Source: Gigaspora margarita
Taxonomy: Eukaryota; Glomeromycota; Glomeromycetes; Diversisporales; Gigasporaceae
Direction of reading: 5' to 3'
Length of the DNA stretch: 64,000 nt
Assembly: GCA_009809945.1 (NCBI GenBank)
Contig: WTPW01001552.1
Location: forward strand, 26,280 to 90,279
The notes under the pieces are model-generated. The model was given only the letters and a program-made list of their open reading frames with translations, searched no databases and was not told where the DNA came from. This document shows positions 12,311 to 22,644 of this stretch, in pieces. The translations under genes and the position numbers were made by a program. Position 1 is the stretch's first letter. Each line of letters opens with the position of its first letter.

Positions 12311-12459
12311 AACTTTCCTTATTATTATATGAAAATTATTATTAATGTAACTATGTTAAAAAATCCTGAAGATAAACTGTAAAAGTTGATTTTGTTTTAA
12401 AACAATACTTATTGATTTATTAATTTTTATTTTGACTTGTGTGCCAGTATTAAAAAATA

Positions 12460-12623
12460 TAGACTTTGGGCTTTCAAATTTATAATTTATTATTTACTAG
12501 GTTCAGCCCATAAGAAATCTAATTGGTATTGTAGTATGCAACTACATATAATAAATGTTACAATTAGATTTACAAAGGGTTGAACCTGGTAAATAATAAA
12601 TGAACTAGAAAATCTGAAGTCTC
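12460..12623. mobile_element. Foldback MITE
   Basis: Long inverted repeat with a 25-bp core: ATTTATTATTTACTAGGTTC on the left pairs with GAACCTGGTAAATAATAAAT on the right. Outer arms AGACTTTGGGCTTTC and ATCTGAAGTCT also pair. Short loop near 12535. Non-coding. Confidence 0.75.
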
Positions 12624-13067
12624 ATTTTCCTTTGTTAGCATTAAAAAAAAGTGATAATATTCTGATAACATGTTTTGATAGTGGCATTCCAATTTATTTC
12701 AAATTCTAACATGTATAGAATTATGATATGATGAAAATTTTCATTATAATGGCTATTTCAAGAATCTATCCTATTACATAATAAAGTTCAAGGTTATTTT
12801 GCACAAATTTTAATGCTTTCCAATAGTATCTCTTATCTTAGCAGACTTTGATAATAATAATGCCTTATGCCTATTTTTCAATTTGATCCTTTCATTATAA
12901 AACATATCACTATGCTCCAATTGTGTTGCAATCAGCATTATTCTATATAATAAAGTTTTTTTTCTGTTTTTGAATGATTAAATATTAGCATAATAAATTA
13001 TTTTTTGCACTTACCCAGATATTATAATAGCTAATAGAACAAATATTCACAAGCAGTCAGAACTCCA
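12624..13067. other. AT-rich spacer
   Basis: No gene or repeat that I can support. Confidence 0.35.
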
Positions 13068-13228
13068 TAAGGGTGCTGACATATATTACCTAATATCTAT
13101 TTACTATAGGAGCTTACCCCACCCCCAGGTAAGATTTTATTTTAGCCAATCAAATTTAACTAACTAAGGTAAGATATTTCTTGACCCCCCACCCTCTAAA
13201 ATATTACCTAATAAATATCAGCGCCCTA
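13068..13228. mobile_element. Small MITE with AGGGYGCTGA ends
   Basis: Left AAGGGTGCTGACATATATTA and right AATAAATATCAGCGCCCTAA are inverted ends. Both arms also carry ATTACCTAATA-type sequence. The interior has C-rich ACCCCACCCCCAGGTAAG and ACCCCCCACCC patches. About 160 bp, non-coding; TA or AA flanks, duplication not certain. Confidence 0.7.
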
Positions 13229-13232
13229 AATA

Positions 13233-13388
13233 CACAGACTAAAAACTTTCTAAATGCATGGTATGATCTGGTCTGAACTCATAAGAGCTATAAATAATTT
13301 CTGTTCTAAATGCATACTCTCTCTAAGTGCACTATTTCAAAAATTTTTTTATAGTACTGACAGCAGTGCATTTATAGAGTTCTGACTA
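13233..13388. mobile_element. Degenerate Tc1/pogo-like MITE
   Basis: Left end CACAGACTAAAAACTTTC then TAAATGCATGG; right end GCATTTATAGAGTTCTGAC. These match the ends of 21547-21719 and 828-1146 after some decay. It is the most eroded of the six members in the window. Confidence 0.6.
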
Positions 13389-14100
13389 TAACCAAATGTT
13401 TCGTAATTGCAAAACAGATTATAATTTATAATACAAATGAACATGGCTAAACAGATGCAATAAATCATACAAACTTGGAATTAATAATTTGGCTATAAAC
13501 TTAGATTCAAAAATGATCAAATGTGTTATAGTGTAGCATACTTGTCTTTGTATTCAGATTTCTAAATTTGGATATCAAATGTTTATTCTAGAAACTTATG
13601 GAATGTTATGGACTGATGTTTTTTGTATCACTACAGAGAATTTATCAAATATGTAAGTACTTTCTTCATGCCACAGACAGTTTAATTTTTACTACTATAA
13701 ATAAAAGGTTTAATATGTGCTATATCAAAATTTTGATAATAATTTTAAAAAGTTTTAATAGTAGCATATTTTTGTAGCCTATGTGTAACTTTTATCATAC
13801 ATCAATATTATGAGAATGAACTAGATTGGACTCTACCCTTAAATATAATATTTTAGAGTTATTTTTTTATATTTATATTAAATTACTTGTATATACTGTA
13901 TAATATAAAATATAATACAAAAAAACATTTATATTATTCTATAAGTTTTTACATCATATAATTTGAAAAGGAGTTCCTTTTTCTGGTGTGTACTAAATAA
14001 CATGTATTTTTTATACAATACATGCTTATTAAATTTAAAATTGATATCAAATCCAACTAAAGTAAAAGTGCAATAAAGTGATATACAATAGTTAAATTTG
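13389..14100. other. AT-rich spacer with a fragment of block A flank
   Basis: 13697-13860 resembles 3890-4060 (AAAAGGTTTAAT, then TTTTAAAAAGTTTTAATAG and GTAGC/GTATTT). The rest shows no gene or defined repeat. Confidence 0.45.
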
Positions 14101-14640
14101 AGTCCATTTTATATTGATATTACTGTGATTTTTATCACAAGTTATGGTAAAACTTTCTTGTTTGCTATTCTGATGACTGCAGTATATGATTAAGGTCATG
14201 TAAGTATGCATTAGAATATTCGTAATTTCTACTATGAGTTATATTAAAAATTTTGTAACAACACTTACTATTCTGGCAACCACAGTGTGGTCAAAGTTGA
14301 GTTAGTTTGCATTAGATTTGCCTTGATTTCTATATAGTTAAGTTTGAGTTAGTTTGTATTAAAGTTATTATGGCTTCTATCATAAGTTACAGTATAGAAC
14401 TCCATTGCAAAGCCTACTTTCCATTTTGGTGACTATAGTATGTGCTTAAGATTGAGTTAGTTGTATTGAAATTATCATATTATAATTATTATTATGATTA
14501 CTACCATGAGTTACTGTAACAAATTCTGTTACAGAAATTGCTATTTTGATGACTACATTATTGAAGTAGTTGCATTGGAATTTTTTGTATTTTATATGCA
14601 GTTGAGTTAGCTGTTATTTGATCGAATTTCTAATTACAGG
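14100..14640 (+). repeat. 105-bp satellite, cluster 1
   Basis: Imperfect tandem units of about 105-110 bp, each with TAATTTCTACTATGAGTTA, an A/T stretch, ACTTACTATTCTGG-like sequence, GACTACAGTATGTG and TTGAGTTAGTTTGCATTAG. GAGTTAG recurs at 14298, 14347 and 14454. The same family fills 38380-39060 and 39260-39990. Confidence 0.75.
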
Positions 14641-15690
14641 TTAGAAAATCGTAATCGTTTTAGTATTATAGGATTTACTCATACTTTTTAACATTTTCAA
14701 AAACTGAACAGAGACAATTAGCACAAAAAGGATTCCAGTCTGGTATACCAGATATGATTTTTCATTTAATGAATGCATTTTACATTACTTATAAATTAGC
14801 GCTATTTAACTGATAGGAGATATGCGTCTGGAAATAGCAATTAATTTTGTGCTGTGAATTGTGTAAGCAGTTAAGTTTTGTGTAACTTGGTGTTAGCCAG
14901 TGATTTTTCCATCTGTATAAACACACGATATTAATATTTAGTAGTTATAATCATGAATGCAATTATAAAAATGGCAGAATTCAAAGTTTCAAACTCTGCT
15001 ATTTTCATTTGCCCTTCTTTATTACAATTGCTGTTATTGTTATCATGTATCATTGTTCTTGCTGTTATTATATCATTATTATATCATTATTATTATATCA
15101 TTATTATATCGTTATTATTATTATTATATGACAGGGTGAAACCCGTGGCTGTGACCTGTGCAAGTGGTACGTTATTGATATATAAAATAGTAACTAATCT
15201 ATCACTAACCCTAGTTATGTAAGATCTGCATCAAAATATAATTGTCTCTGTTGCGGATTTCAACCTTTTATATTATTATGCGAGTTTAGTCTACAACTAA
15301 GATGTCTTTGTTCTCATGTGACCTTTATTAGGTTAGTAGTTACTGCATAATAACCTTGCTTATATTATACGGACTCAGCTGTCGTTTGTTTCATGGTGTT
15401 ACCTCACCCCCTGCTTATTATCTTTTCGATCTATTGACTTATATTGATTTGAATTAAATGACTTGCAATGTTTTTTATATTTATATTTGAATAAAAATTA
15501 ATCAATGTATATGTTCCCACATTCATATAACACAAATGTTTGCTAAAAGTTTATATAAAAATCAATATGAAAGATGGCAAGTTATAGTTCATGCATATTT
15601 ATGCAAAGTTAGTCAATCGTATCTCATAAAGATTACACTTGCATGAACAACCATCATTCTATAATCCTGTAATAGAAAATATACAACTCT
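14641..15690. other. Spacer with TTATTATATCA microsatellite
   Basis: Holds a simple repeat of TTATTATATCATTATTATA type at 15056-15127. An 89-codon open frame over it (14953-15222) has a Leu/Ile-rich stretch that is only translated simple repeat. I see no gene. Confidence 0.55.
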
Positions 15691-16440
15691 AACCACTATC
15701 ATGTTCTTCCGTTCCTGGTTTCATGTAACAACATCACACAGCTATCTAGTATGGTTATGCAGCTAACGAAATTGGTATTTGTCTACAAAATCTTGGATCT
15801 TATTGGCCAACGTGACCCTAACTGTCGCATGCTGTTTATTTTTCACATAGCAAGTATTACATTGTATGCTGATACTGCTTGACCCGTAATCTGTAATGTA
15901 ACTAGTACTACTATATAATAAGACATCTGACCATTAAAAAAAATGCAATTATCTATAGAATGAAATTACAAATGCTATAACAACCAATAGTAAAAATATG
16001 CTTTTTAGACATAAATATCGGTGGCCCGATACTAATCTGCATATCTATTCGCTCGATATTTGGCATTTTTCATTTTTTTCGCAGGATTTTTTACTAGGTT
16101 GATTAAATGATAATCTCTGATTATCAAAGATGATAATGAGAAATTTCTTTTAAAATCATGATAGTACGAAACCAACCTTAATTGCATACGGTATTGTGCA
16201 TTGATTTGTAACAAAATTCTTTATGGTAAATCATTGTAAAAGCATTGCTGCATAGTCCTATATTTATCTATTGTCTGAGAATTGTTTAACCAAACATCGC
16301 TTTAACAGGTTTTTGTCCGATTTAAGTTGCATGACGATCACTATAAAAAAATCTCTTTTTTTTATTGTCTTTCAGAATTGCACTAACTAAATATGTTATA
16401 CATGTCATTATACTTAGGGATGCATCTGGTGTGGGTCCTG
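15690..16440 (+). repeat. Dispersed repeat R, copy 2 (internally deleted)
   Basis: Head TTCCGTTCCTGGTTTCATG...CACAGCTATCTAG, then AAAATCTTGGAT, GACTAGTACTA and GGCATTTTTCATTTTTT. It then jumps over about 600 bp present in copies 1 and 4 to ACGGTATTGTGCATTGATTTG and a tail (TTTAACAGGTTTTTGTC, ACGATCACTATAAAAAA) shared with copy 3. Confidence 0.8.
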
Positions 16441-16639
16441 AATTTACCGGAGGGTCCCCAAAAATTAGAAATTGACAAGAATTTTACATATCGTAAGAGC
16501 TATTGTTGTGTTGTAGTTAATAGGCACTTATAACTAACAAATATTATAGATCAGGAGGGTTATAACGATCATGAAAATATTGATAAAATTTCGTTATCAT
16601 TACAAAAAATAGTGACAAGAGCTTTACCGGTTTAGGATT

Positions 16640-17070
16640 TTTTCTTTTTACGTATAAGCAGTTTGATAGTACTATTAGATATTGTAGTTAATATGAATGA
16701 TGGCGGTCACAATGATGAAGGTTTAATCAGTGCGGGTAAGTTTATGATATACTGTATGTATATTTTCTTATAAGTTTGATGATACTATTATTTAACATAT
16801 ATGTATTGTAGTCAATATGAACGTTACCAATTATGACAGTAACAATGATGAGAGTTTAAGTAAGTTTTAATATATATTTATTTTTTATAAACAGTTTTAT
16901 AGTGCTATTATTAATATTATGCATATTGTAGTTGACAAGAATATTACTAACTAGACAGTAGGTCATACATGTAACTTGTATAAATCAGATGATCATGGGA
17001 ATAATGATATTGAGAGTCAAATATTGGTAGGTTTAATATTTATATTGTGTAAATAGTTGGATGATATATA
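16640..17070 (+). repeat. Exon-like micro-repeat ladder
   Basis: Three clear units of about 120-124 bp plus a degenerate one. Each has ATTGTAG (16681-16687, 16805-16811, 16925-16931) as if a splice acceptor, a 50-60 nt exon-like core, then GGTAAG or AGTAAG as if a donor. The cores of the first two read NMNDGGHNDEGL and NMNVTNYDSNNDESL; the third contains a stop. The spacers share TATAAGCAGTTTGATAGTAC. It may be the remains of a gene with amplified micro-exons, or a minisatellite that mimics one. No larger gene model can be built. Confidence 0.5.
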
Positions 17071-17305
17071 CTAAAAATTAATCTCTACGTTATAGCTTAC
17101 AAAGATTTTACTAGCTATAAGTTTTGCTGTTGTAGTTTCTGCAGTCAAATTGGCCATAATGCTTGCACATGCAACTCCAAAAAATTAACTATAAGTATAG
17201 ATGAATAATGTATTGCATGTATGTTATTGTAAGTTGTTTGTGAAATGTTATGCTAATGATTGTATCAGTGATGAATGTTATTGTGTTGGCCCAATATGTG
17301 ATATA

Positions 17306-17546
17306 TAATAGATATTTCACAGGCTATTGTGAACATCATGGATTAGCACAGCGAAGCCATAGTAATACATGATATTCACAGCGCACATGAAATATCTGAT
17401 ATATTTTACGGTTCCTATGCCCATAACATTTCTAACTAAAATTTTTATTAATGCGTAATGACCGTGAAAAAATTTTTGATATTTTCATGACATTGCGTAA
17501 TCATAAAAATATCATCAGAAATGTTCATGGGAGAACATTAGGGGCC
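17306..17546. mobile_element. MITE Z, copy 2
   Basis: Direct-orientation homologue of 10661-10925. Foldback arms GGTTCCTATGCCCATAAC and TTTCTAACTAAAATTTT pair with ATATCATCAGAAATG and TTCATGGGAGAAC on the right. Non-coding. Confidence 0.65.
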
Positions 17547-18300
17547 ATGGAATATGTAGTACTGTAGTATAGTATGAAGCATACAAAATTTATATGCATT
17601 TTTTTTTAGGAATTAGAGTTGAATGTGTTTAGAATTTTTTTTTTTTTTGTAGGATTTTTAATATGTCTTAGAAAGCTTTTTATTAAGTTAGTGTAAGATT
17701 TAAACTAATGATTTTATTTTTAATTTTACTATTATGCTACTACGTACTGTTTCATGTTGGGCTTAAGATTTTAAGTTTTGAAATTAAGGATTAGATTCAG
17801 CTTAGTCAACTCCAATCGGTAATGAATAAGTTTGGATATTTTATCGAACAAACTTTTTGAGCACTGATAAAATGTTCAAATTTAATCATGATTTATAGAC
17901 CAATTAATGCCTTAATTATGTTAAATTTGTATTGTTTTTACAACTAATATGAAAGAAAGTTTGAAGGAAATGATATTATAGATAAATGTGAAAAGATATA
18001 CTAAATAAGAAAGTAATGTGTTATACTATAGATAGGTGATAATTTATACTTTTTAGATGTAATAAGTAATGTATAATTTATTAAATAGTGAATAGAATAT
18101 AATTTTAAGTAGAAATGAACTTAAAATGTATGTAATTAAAGTACGAAATAACTTGGTGCTATTAATAAACCTTTTGCAATAGTTAAAAAATAACCTTGAG
18201 GCCTAAAGGTTAGGGTTAGGGTCAGTTTCATTATATTGAACTTTGGGAGGGGGTTTTAATATATAAAAATTATATATAAATTATTATAATGATTAGTATT
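17547..18300. other. AT-rich spacer
   Basis: No gene. A weak inverted pair (GATATTTTATC near 17835 / GATAAAATGTTC near 17868) and a two-copy TTAGGG (18207-18217) are present; neither is enough to name a feature. Confidence 0.4.
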
Positions 18301-18432
18301 TATGGTATTTATCACCTATAGTGTTTAGTGCCTATGGTGTTTAGTGCATATTGTGTTTAGTGTCTACGGTATTGAGCACCTATGGTATTTAACACCTATG
18401 GTATTTAGCACCTATGGTGTTTAGTGCCTATG
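18301..18432. repeat. 16-bp minisatellite
   Basis: About eight imperfect tandem copies of CACCTATGGTATTTAG. Variants swap CACC/TGCC and TATTT/TGTTT. Confidence 0.9.
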
Positions 18433-19204
18433 TGCATTTTAGTAGACCCAATATATAATTATAAAAACTAAAATCTATCTCTTTTATAAAATTTTTAGTA
18501 AAATCAANTAAATTTATTTTTACAATAATTAGAAAGGCTAGCTTTACAAACTTTAATTAAAAATCCAAGGCTATTAGCTTAATAAAATTTTTCAATAAAA
18601 ATTTATTTCTACTTTTTTAAATTAAATTTACTATAAATTTATTTTAGTTTATTATTAGTTTACTATTAATTTACTATAAATTTTATAACTAAATTTAACT
18701 ATTTTTGGCTTTGTACTCTTTATAACAAATCTATTAATTTTATTTTAATAATTTTTTTTATACATTTAAAATCAAATATAGATTAAAAATAATCTATAAT
18801 TTTATTATTTTTATTGTTATATTAAAATTTTGATTTTTAATTATTTTTTTACTACTGTACTAAATTTAGTACATCAAATCTTGTGAAATATAAATTCTGT
18901 TTAAAGTTAATTTGTACAAAATTTTATATATAACTTTGACTAAATTTTGCATAATAACAATACTAGTATTAAAGTATAAGCAAAGTTTTAAATAAAAATT
19001 TTTTTGTTATTGTAAAATAATTTTTTTAAATTGTACTAAATTTAGTACAAAGGGCTAATGGATACCCATTAATAATGGATCTATAAATGAATACTATATT
19101 GTATTTTCTAATTCTTCTAAAAAAATATTGCTGTAAATATCAAATTATAAATAATATATAATAAAATATATTAAAATATTAATTTTTTTAATATTTATTA
19201 TTAG
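18433..19204. other. Very AT-rich stretch with two identical 18-bp palindromes
   Basis: TGTACTAAATTTAGTACA occurs at 18856-18873 and 19032-19049, 176 bp apart. The rest is AT-rich sequence just upstream of the first recognisable exon of pseudogene B and might hold its decayed upstream introns or promoter. No other gene signal. Confidence 0.5.
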
Positions 19205-19918
19205 CTTATCCTCAATGATCAGAAAACAAAATATGCCATAGTCAGATTGAAGAAAAAAATTATATAAAGTCAAATATACCATTAGACTGCAAAGCATGTC
19301 CATTTGTAATTATAATATGTAAAAGATTACATACACATGCCCAACCTCTTACATGAACTCCAAATTATATTAAACAAAGGTTGCAAATGCTTGTAAAACA
19401 AGCTAATTAAGATTTACTAGATGCAGCATCTATTTATATTGTAACAGGTAAAATTAAATATTAGATTTTTATAATATTGTTATTTAATTAATATATTTTA
19501 TTTTATTTTAGGCAATTTAATTAAGGCCTATGTTGGTATTGATAATTTATATAAAATTCATTAATGATATAAATAAATTACAAAAAGGAAAACCATCCTT
19601 TTGGTCAAGATTTATTAGAGGTTAAATCTATAGCTTTTTCTGAAATATTAATAACTTTTAGAACTATGTTTAAAGATTAAGTATGTACTAAAATATTATT
19701 TTTTAAATTCAAATTTTAACTTTAGATTTTTTTAATGATGGACATATGATGATTTTTGTACTACTCAAGTCCAAATACAAAAATGTATTAAATATAATTA
19801 CTTTGAAATTGACCCATTATTTAAAAAAGACTGAGTAAAATAAATGAATTCAAAATAAATAATTATAATAAACAGTATAATATAAGTAAGTATTTTTTTT
19901 AATATATATAGTATAAAT

Positions 19919-20156
19919 TTTTTTTTATAATTTAGCAGTCCTGCCACAACTTTATTTCATTTTTGTAAATATTTAAAATATGCTATTTTATCTTACAAAA
20001 TTTGCTATTTTTATGCCACTAATACTAAAGTGTGACCCACCCAGTTGTCTTAGAGATACCTAAGTATGACCTGCTATAGCAAACTTTTCCTCTAAGTTTC
20101 TTTCTTTCAAAAAAAAAAAAACCACCTAGATCTGTCATTAGGGTTTGCTGCCTGTC
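19919..20156 (-). mobile_element. Retroposon (SINE-like), minus strand, 14-bp target duplication
   Basis: Inserted in block B only. TATATAGTATAAAT flanks both sides (19905-19918 and 20157-20170), and block A has a single copy. The plus strand begins with a T run, i.e. a poly(A) tail on the minus strand. The minus-strand head reads GACAGGCAGCAAACCC; an internal oligo-T follows. No clear pol III A or B box was seen, so it may be a truncated SINE or LINE tail. Confidence 0.75.
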
Positions 20157-20528
20157 TATATAGTATAAATTATATTTTCTAATACATATTATTTAAATTA
20201 TTTTATATATTAGTTTTAACTTTTAACTATGTTTTTGCAAACCAAGCAACAAATATTGCATACTAATGTATATTTGAAGCATTGTTTGATCTTGTTAAAC
20301 AATTTACTAGTAAATTACCAAATTTTAATTGCATTAGTATTTTATTATTGGTGACCTTGATATGATACAACTTCCTAAATTAAGCAACTCTTTAATCTTT
20401 AATTGATATTCTCTTATATGAGAGAACCATTTAGTTCATATTTTCAACCTTGTCCTGTTCATTATAAATAGTAAATTAATAATAATAATAGTATATGGTA
20501 TTTATTAAATATATATTAATAATCTATA

Positions 20529-21130
20529 CAGTCAAACCTCCATATGCATTTAGGGAGAGCCAATTACCATACAATGCACCATAAAGTACCCCTTAAATAG
20601 TACTCCCATATATTAGTATCTGGGTACTGTATTAGTCTAATAGCCTTGAAGATCAATATATACCTGGGTACTATATTGTTTATGTAGCCTTAAAAATTTA
20701 TTTATGTTTGAGTACTATTCCAGAAAAACTAATATGTATTCTCTCCCTGCTAAACACAGTACCTCCCATACATACTACCCACAACTATACACAGTACCCC
20801 AGGGGGTACTATTTGTAGTTAACATGATTTCCCTAGTTAATACCCAGTGTATGTTATGGAGCGCTATATAGTAAATTGCATCTTTAAAGATTAGATTATC
20901 AAGTTTGTGTAACTTCTACTAAAAACTGTATAACCTATCTTAAATATTAAAATTTAATTAGCTATGTGCNTTTAGAAAAGTAGCATGNTATANAAAATTA
21001 TTTNGAAGANCATACATTTACAGTATATAGAACATGCATTTAGCACTAATAATTTTTTACAGAAAAGGCAAAAATGTGCATTTAGGGAGGTATTGCATTT
21101 ATGGAGATTGCATTTATTGAGGTCTAACTG
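20529..21130. mobile_element. Tc1/pogo-like MITE in pseudogene B, itself interrupted
   Basis: Orthologous to 828-1146: ends CAGTCAAACCTCC and GGTCTAACTG with flanking TA. It contains a 305-bp insertion (20567-20871) absent from copy A. Several Ns fall in it (20969-21010). Confidence 0.85.
20567..20871. mobile_element. TA-flanked MITE nested in the pogo-like MITE
   Basis: Present in block B only. TA at 20565-20566 and 20872-20873 against a single TA in block A (CCAATTAAATTACA). Left end CCATACAATGCACCATAAAG pairs imperfectly with the right end GTATGTTATGGAGCGCTATA. The interior repeats GGGTACT/AGTACCC motifs and contains ACCCCAGGGGGTACT. Confidence 0.82.
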
Positions 21131-21546
21131 TATTTATAGAAAATTATATAAAATATGATTTGATGATAATATTAAATCTAAAATATAATTATTGTTAACT
21201 GCAAAAGTTGAAGAAGTAGATTTGATATTTAATGAATTATTCATGCTTGATAAAGATTTTATATATAAGTTTTTATAATAATAATTAAATAATAATTAAT
21301 ACATCATTTTTTAAATAATCTAATTAAATTTTTTATTAAAATAGATTCAGTTCAATATTATAAAAAACCTTATATAATTGAATCACTTAATTCAAATATC
21401 TCAAAGATTCTATATAATTTATAGCATGCAGTCCCTAATAATACAAATTCTGCAGAAGCAGTACATGCTATAAGTAATCAAAAAGGCAAACAATTTAAAT
21501 TAATAACTATGATATTAAGGTTTGCTTATATCAATATAATATAATA

Positions 21547-21719
21547 CAGTTAGACCTCTCTAAATGCATGGTGAAGGGCCAATAAAAAACCTTACATTTA
21601 GAGAGATATGCCATTAGGGAGGTAAAAATCTATAAGTAACATATGAGTTGGAACCAAGTCAAGCCATAAACTTAGAGAGTTATGCATTTAGAGAGGTTGC
21701 ATTTAGAGAGGTCAAACTG
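21547..21719. mobile_element. Young Tc1/pogo-like MITE (block B only)
   Basis: Ends CAGTTAGACCTCTCTAAATG and CATTTAGAGAGGTCAAACTG, nearly perfect inverted repeats. TA duplications at 21545-21546 and 21720-21721. The block A site (around 1558) is empty, so the insertion is younger than the duplication. Confidence 0.9.
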
Positions 21720-21986
21720 TATATATATGCATTTATATATATATATTATTATTTATTTTTTATTTTTTTTATTCTAGAGAACAAAAATTGAACATGTGCA
21801 ATTTAAAAAAAATGAATATAAGAGCCAATTACAATATTAAATTGAGTGGTCAAAATAAAGGTGGCATTTCAAGAAAAAAATTTAGAAAGTAAGCGAAGCA
21901 GTTAGTTTTTTTTATTTAAAGTAGTAATTTAAGTTTTTTTATATTATTAATTATATTTATTATATATACTAATAGCTAAATGAAAA

Positions 21987-22516
21987 CCTGCAGGCTGAAA
22001 GCATAGTAGTTATGCTCCCAGATTAAAAATCAAAGGTTGCTAGTTCAAATCCCCCTAGAGGTGAAATGGATAAACTAGCTAGTTGGAGAACTAAAATACT
22101 GTGAGAAGACAGTGACCCAGAACATCTATAGACAGACTCAATTGTGCATTTTTATTATTAAATCTGTGCTGGTAAAATGAAATGAGTTAGAACCTGATTT
22201 GGATTAACTGAAGTCACAATATGTAATGCGAGACCTGAGTCTAGAAAAATACTACATAAACTCATAGCACAGATGTTCTGAGGTATCATCCATACCAACA
22301 TCCAACATGGCAGTTAGAAGTATTCTGGCTAATTGAAGGTAGTGCTAGAAGGATAAATACTCTCTAAGTGCACATGTGGCATTTGGGTGGTCTAAAATAG
22401 GCCAGCTGGATATAAGACTCATAGAAATAGTTTAATACATGTTCCTCTGTATGTTCATTGTATAATGAATAAAGTGTTAAGCACATGTAAGCAACTGGTG
22501 CAAGTTTAAAAAAAAA
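21987..22516 (+). mobile_element. tRNA-derived SINE with poly(A) tail and 14-bp target duplication
   Basis: TAGCTAAATGAAAA flanks both sides (21973-21986, 22517-22530); block A has it once. The head is tRNA-like: GCATAGTAGTTATGC (22001-22015) sits where a D-arm/A box would, CAGATTAAAAATCA resembles an anticodon arm, and GTTGCTAGTTCAAATCC with GTTCAAATCC at 22043-22052 is a good B box. It ends in an A run (22508-22516). Length 530 bp. Mobilisation would need a partner LINE, none of which is visible. Confidence 0.9.
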
Positions 22517-22644
22517 TAGCTAAATGAAAATCTAAAGCTAGTTCTTCACCAAAAAAAAAACAAAATAAAAAATGCTGAATAATACAAACAATCAATTTAA
22601 CTACAGATATATCTCAAGAATCTCAAAAAATATACTTAAATAAT

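Noticed and set aside
14953..15222. 89-codon open frame with a hydrophobic stretch
   Set aside because: The hydrophobic part is a translated TTATTATATCA simple repeat; no domain, no neighbours and no conserved copy.
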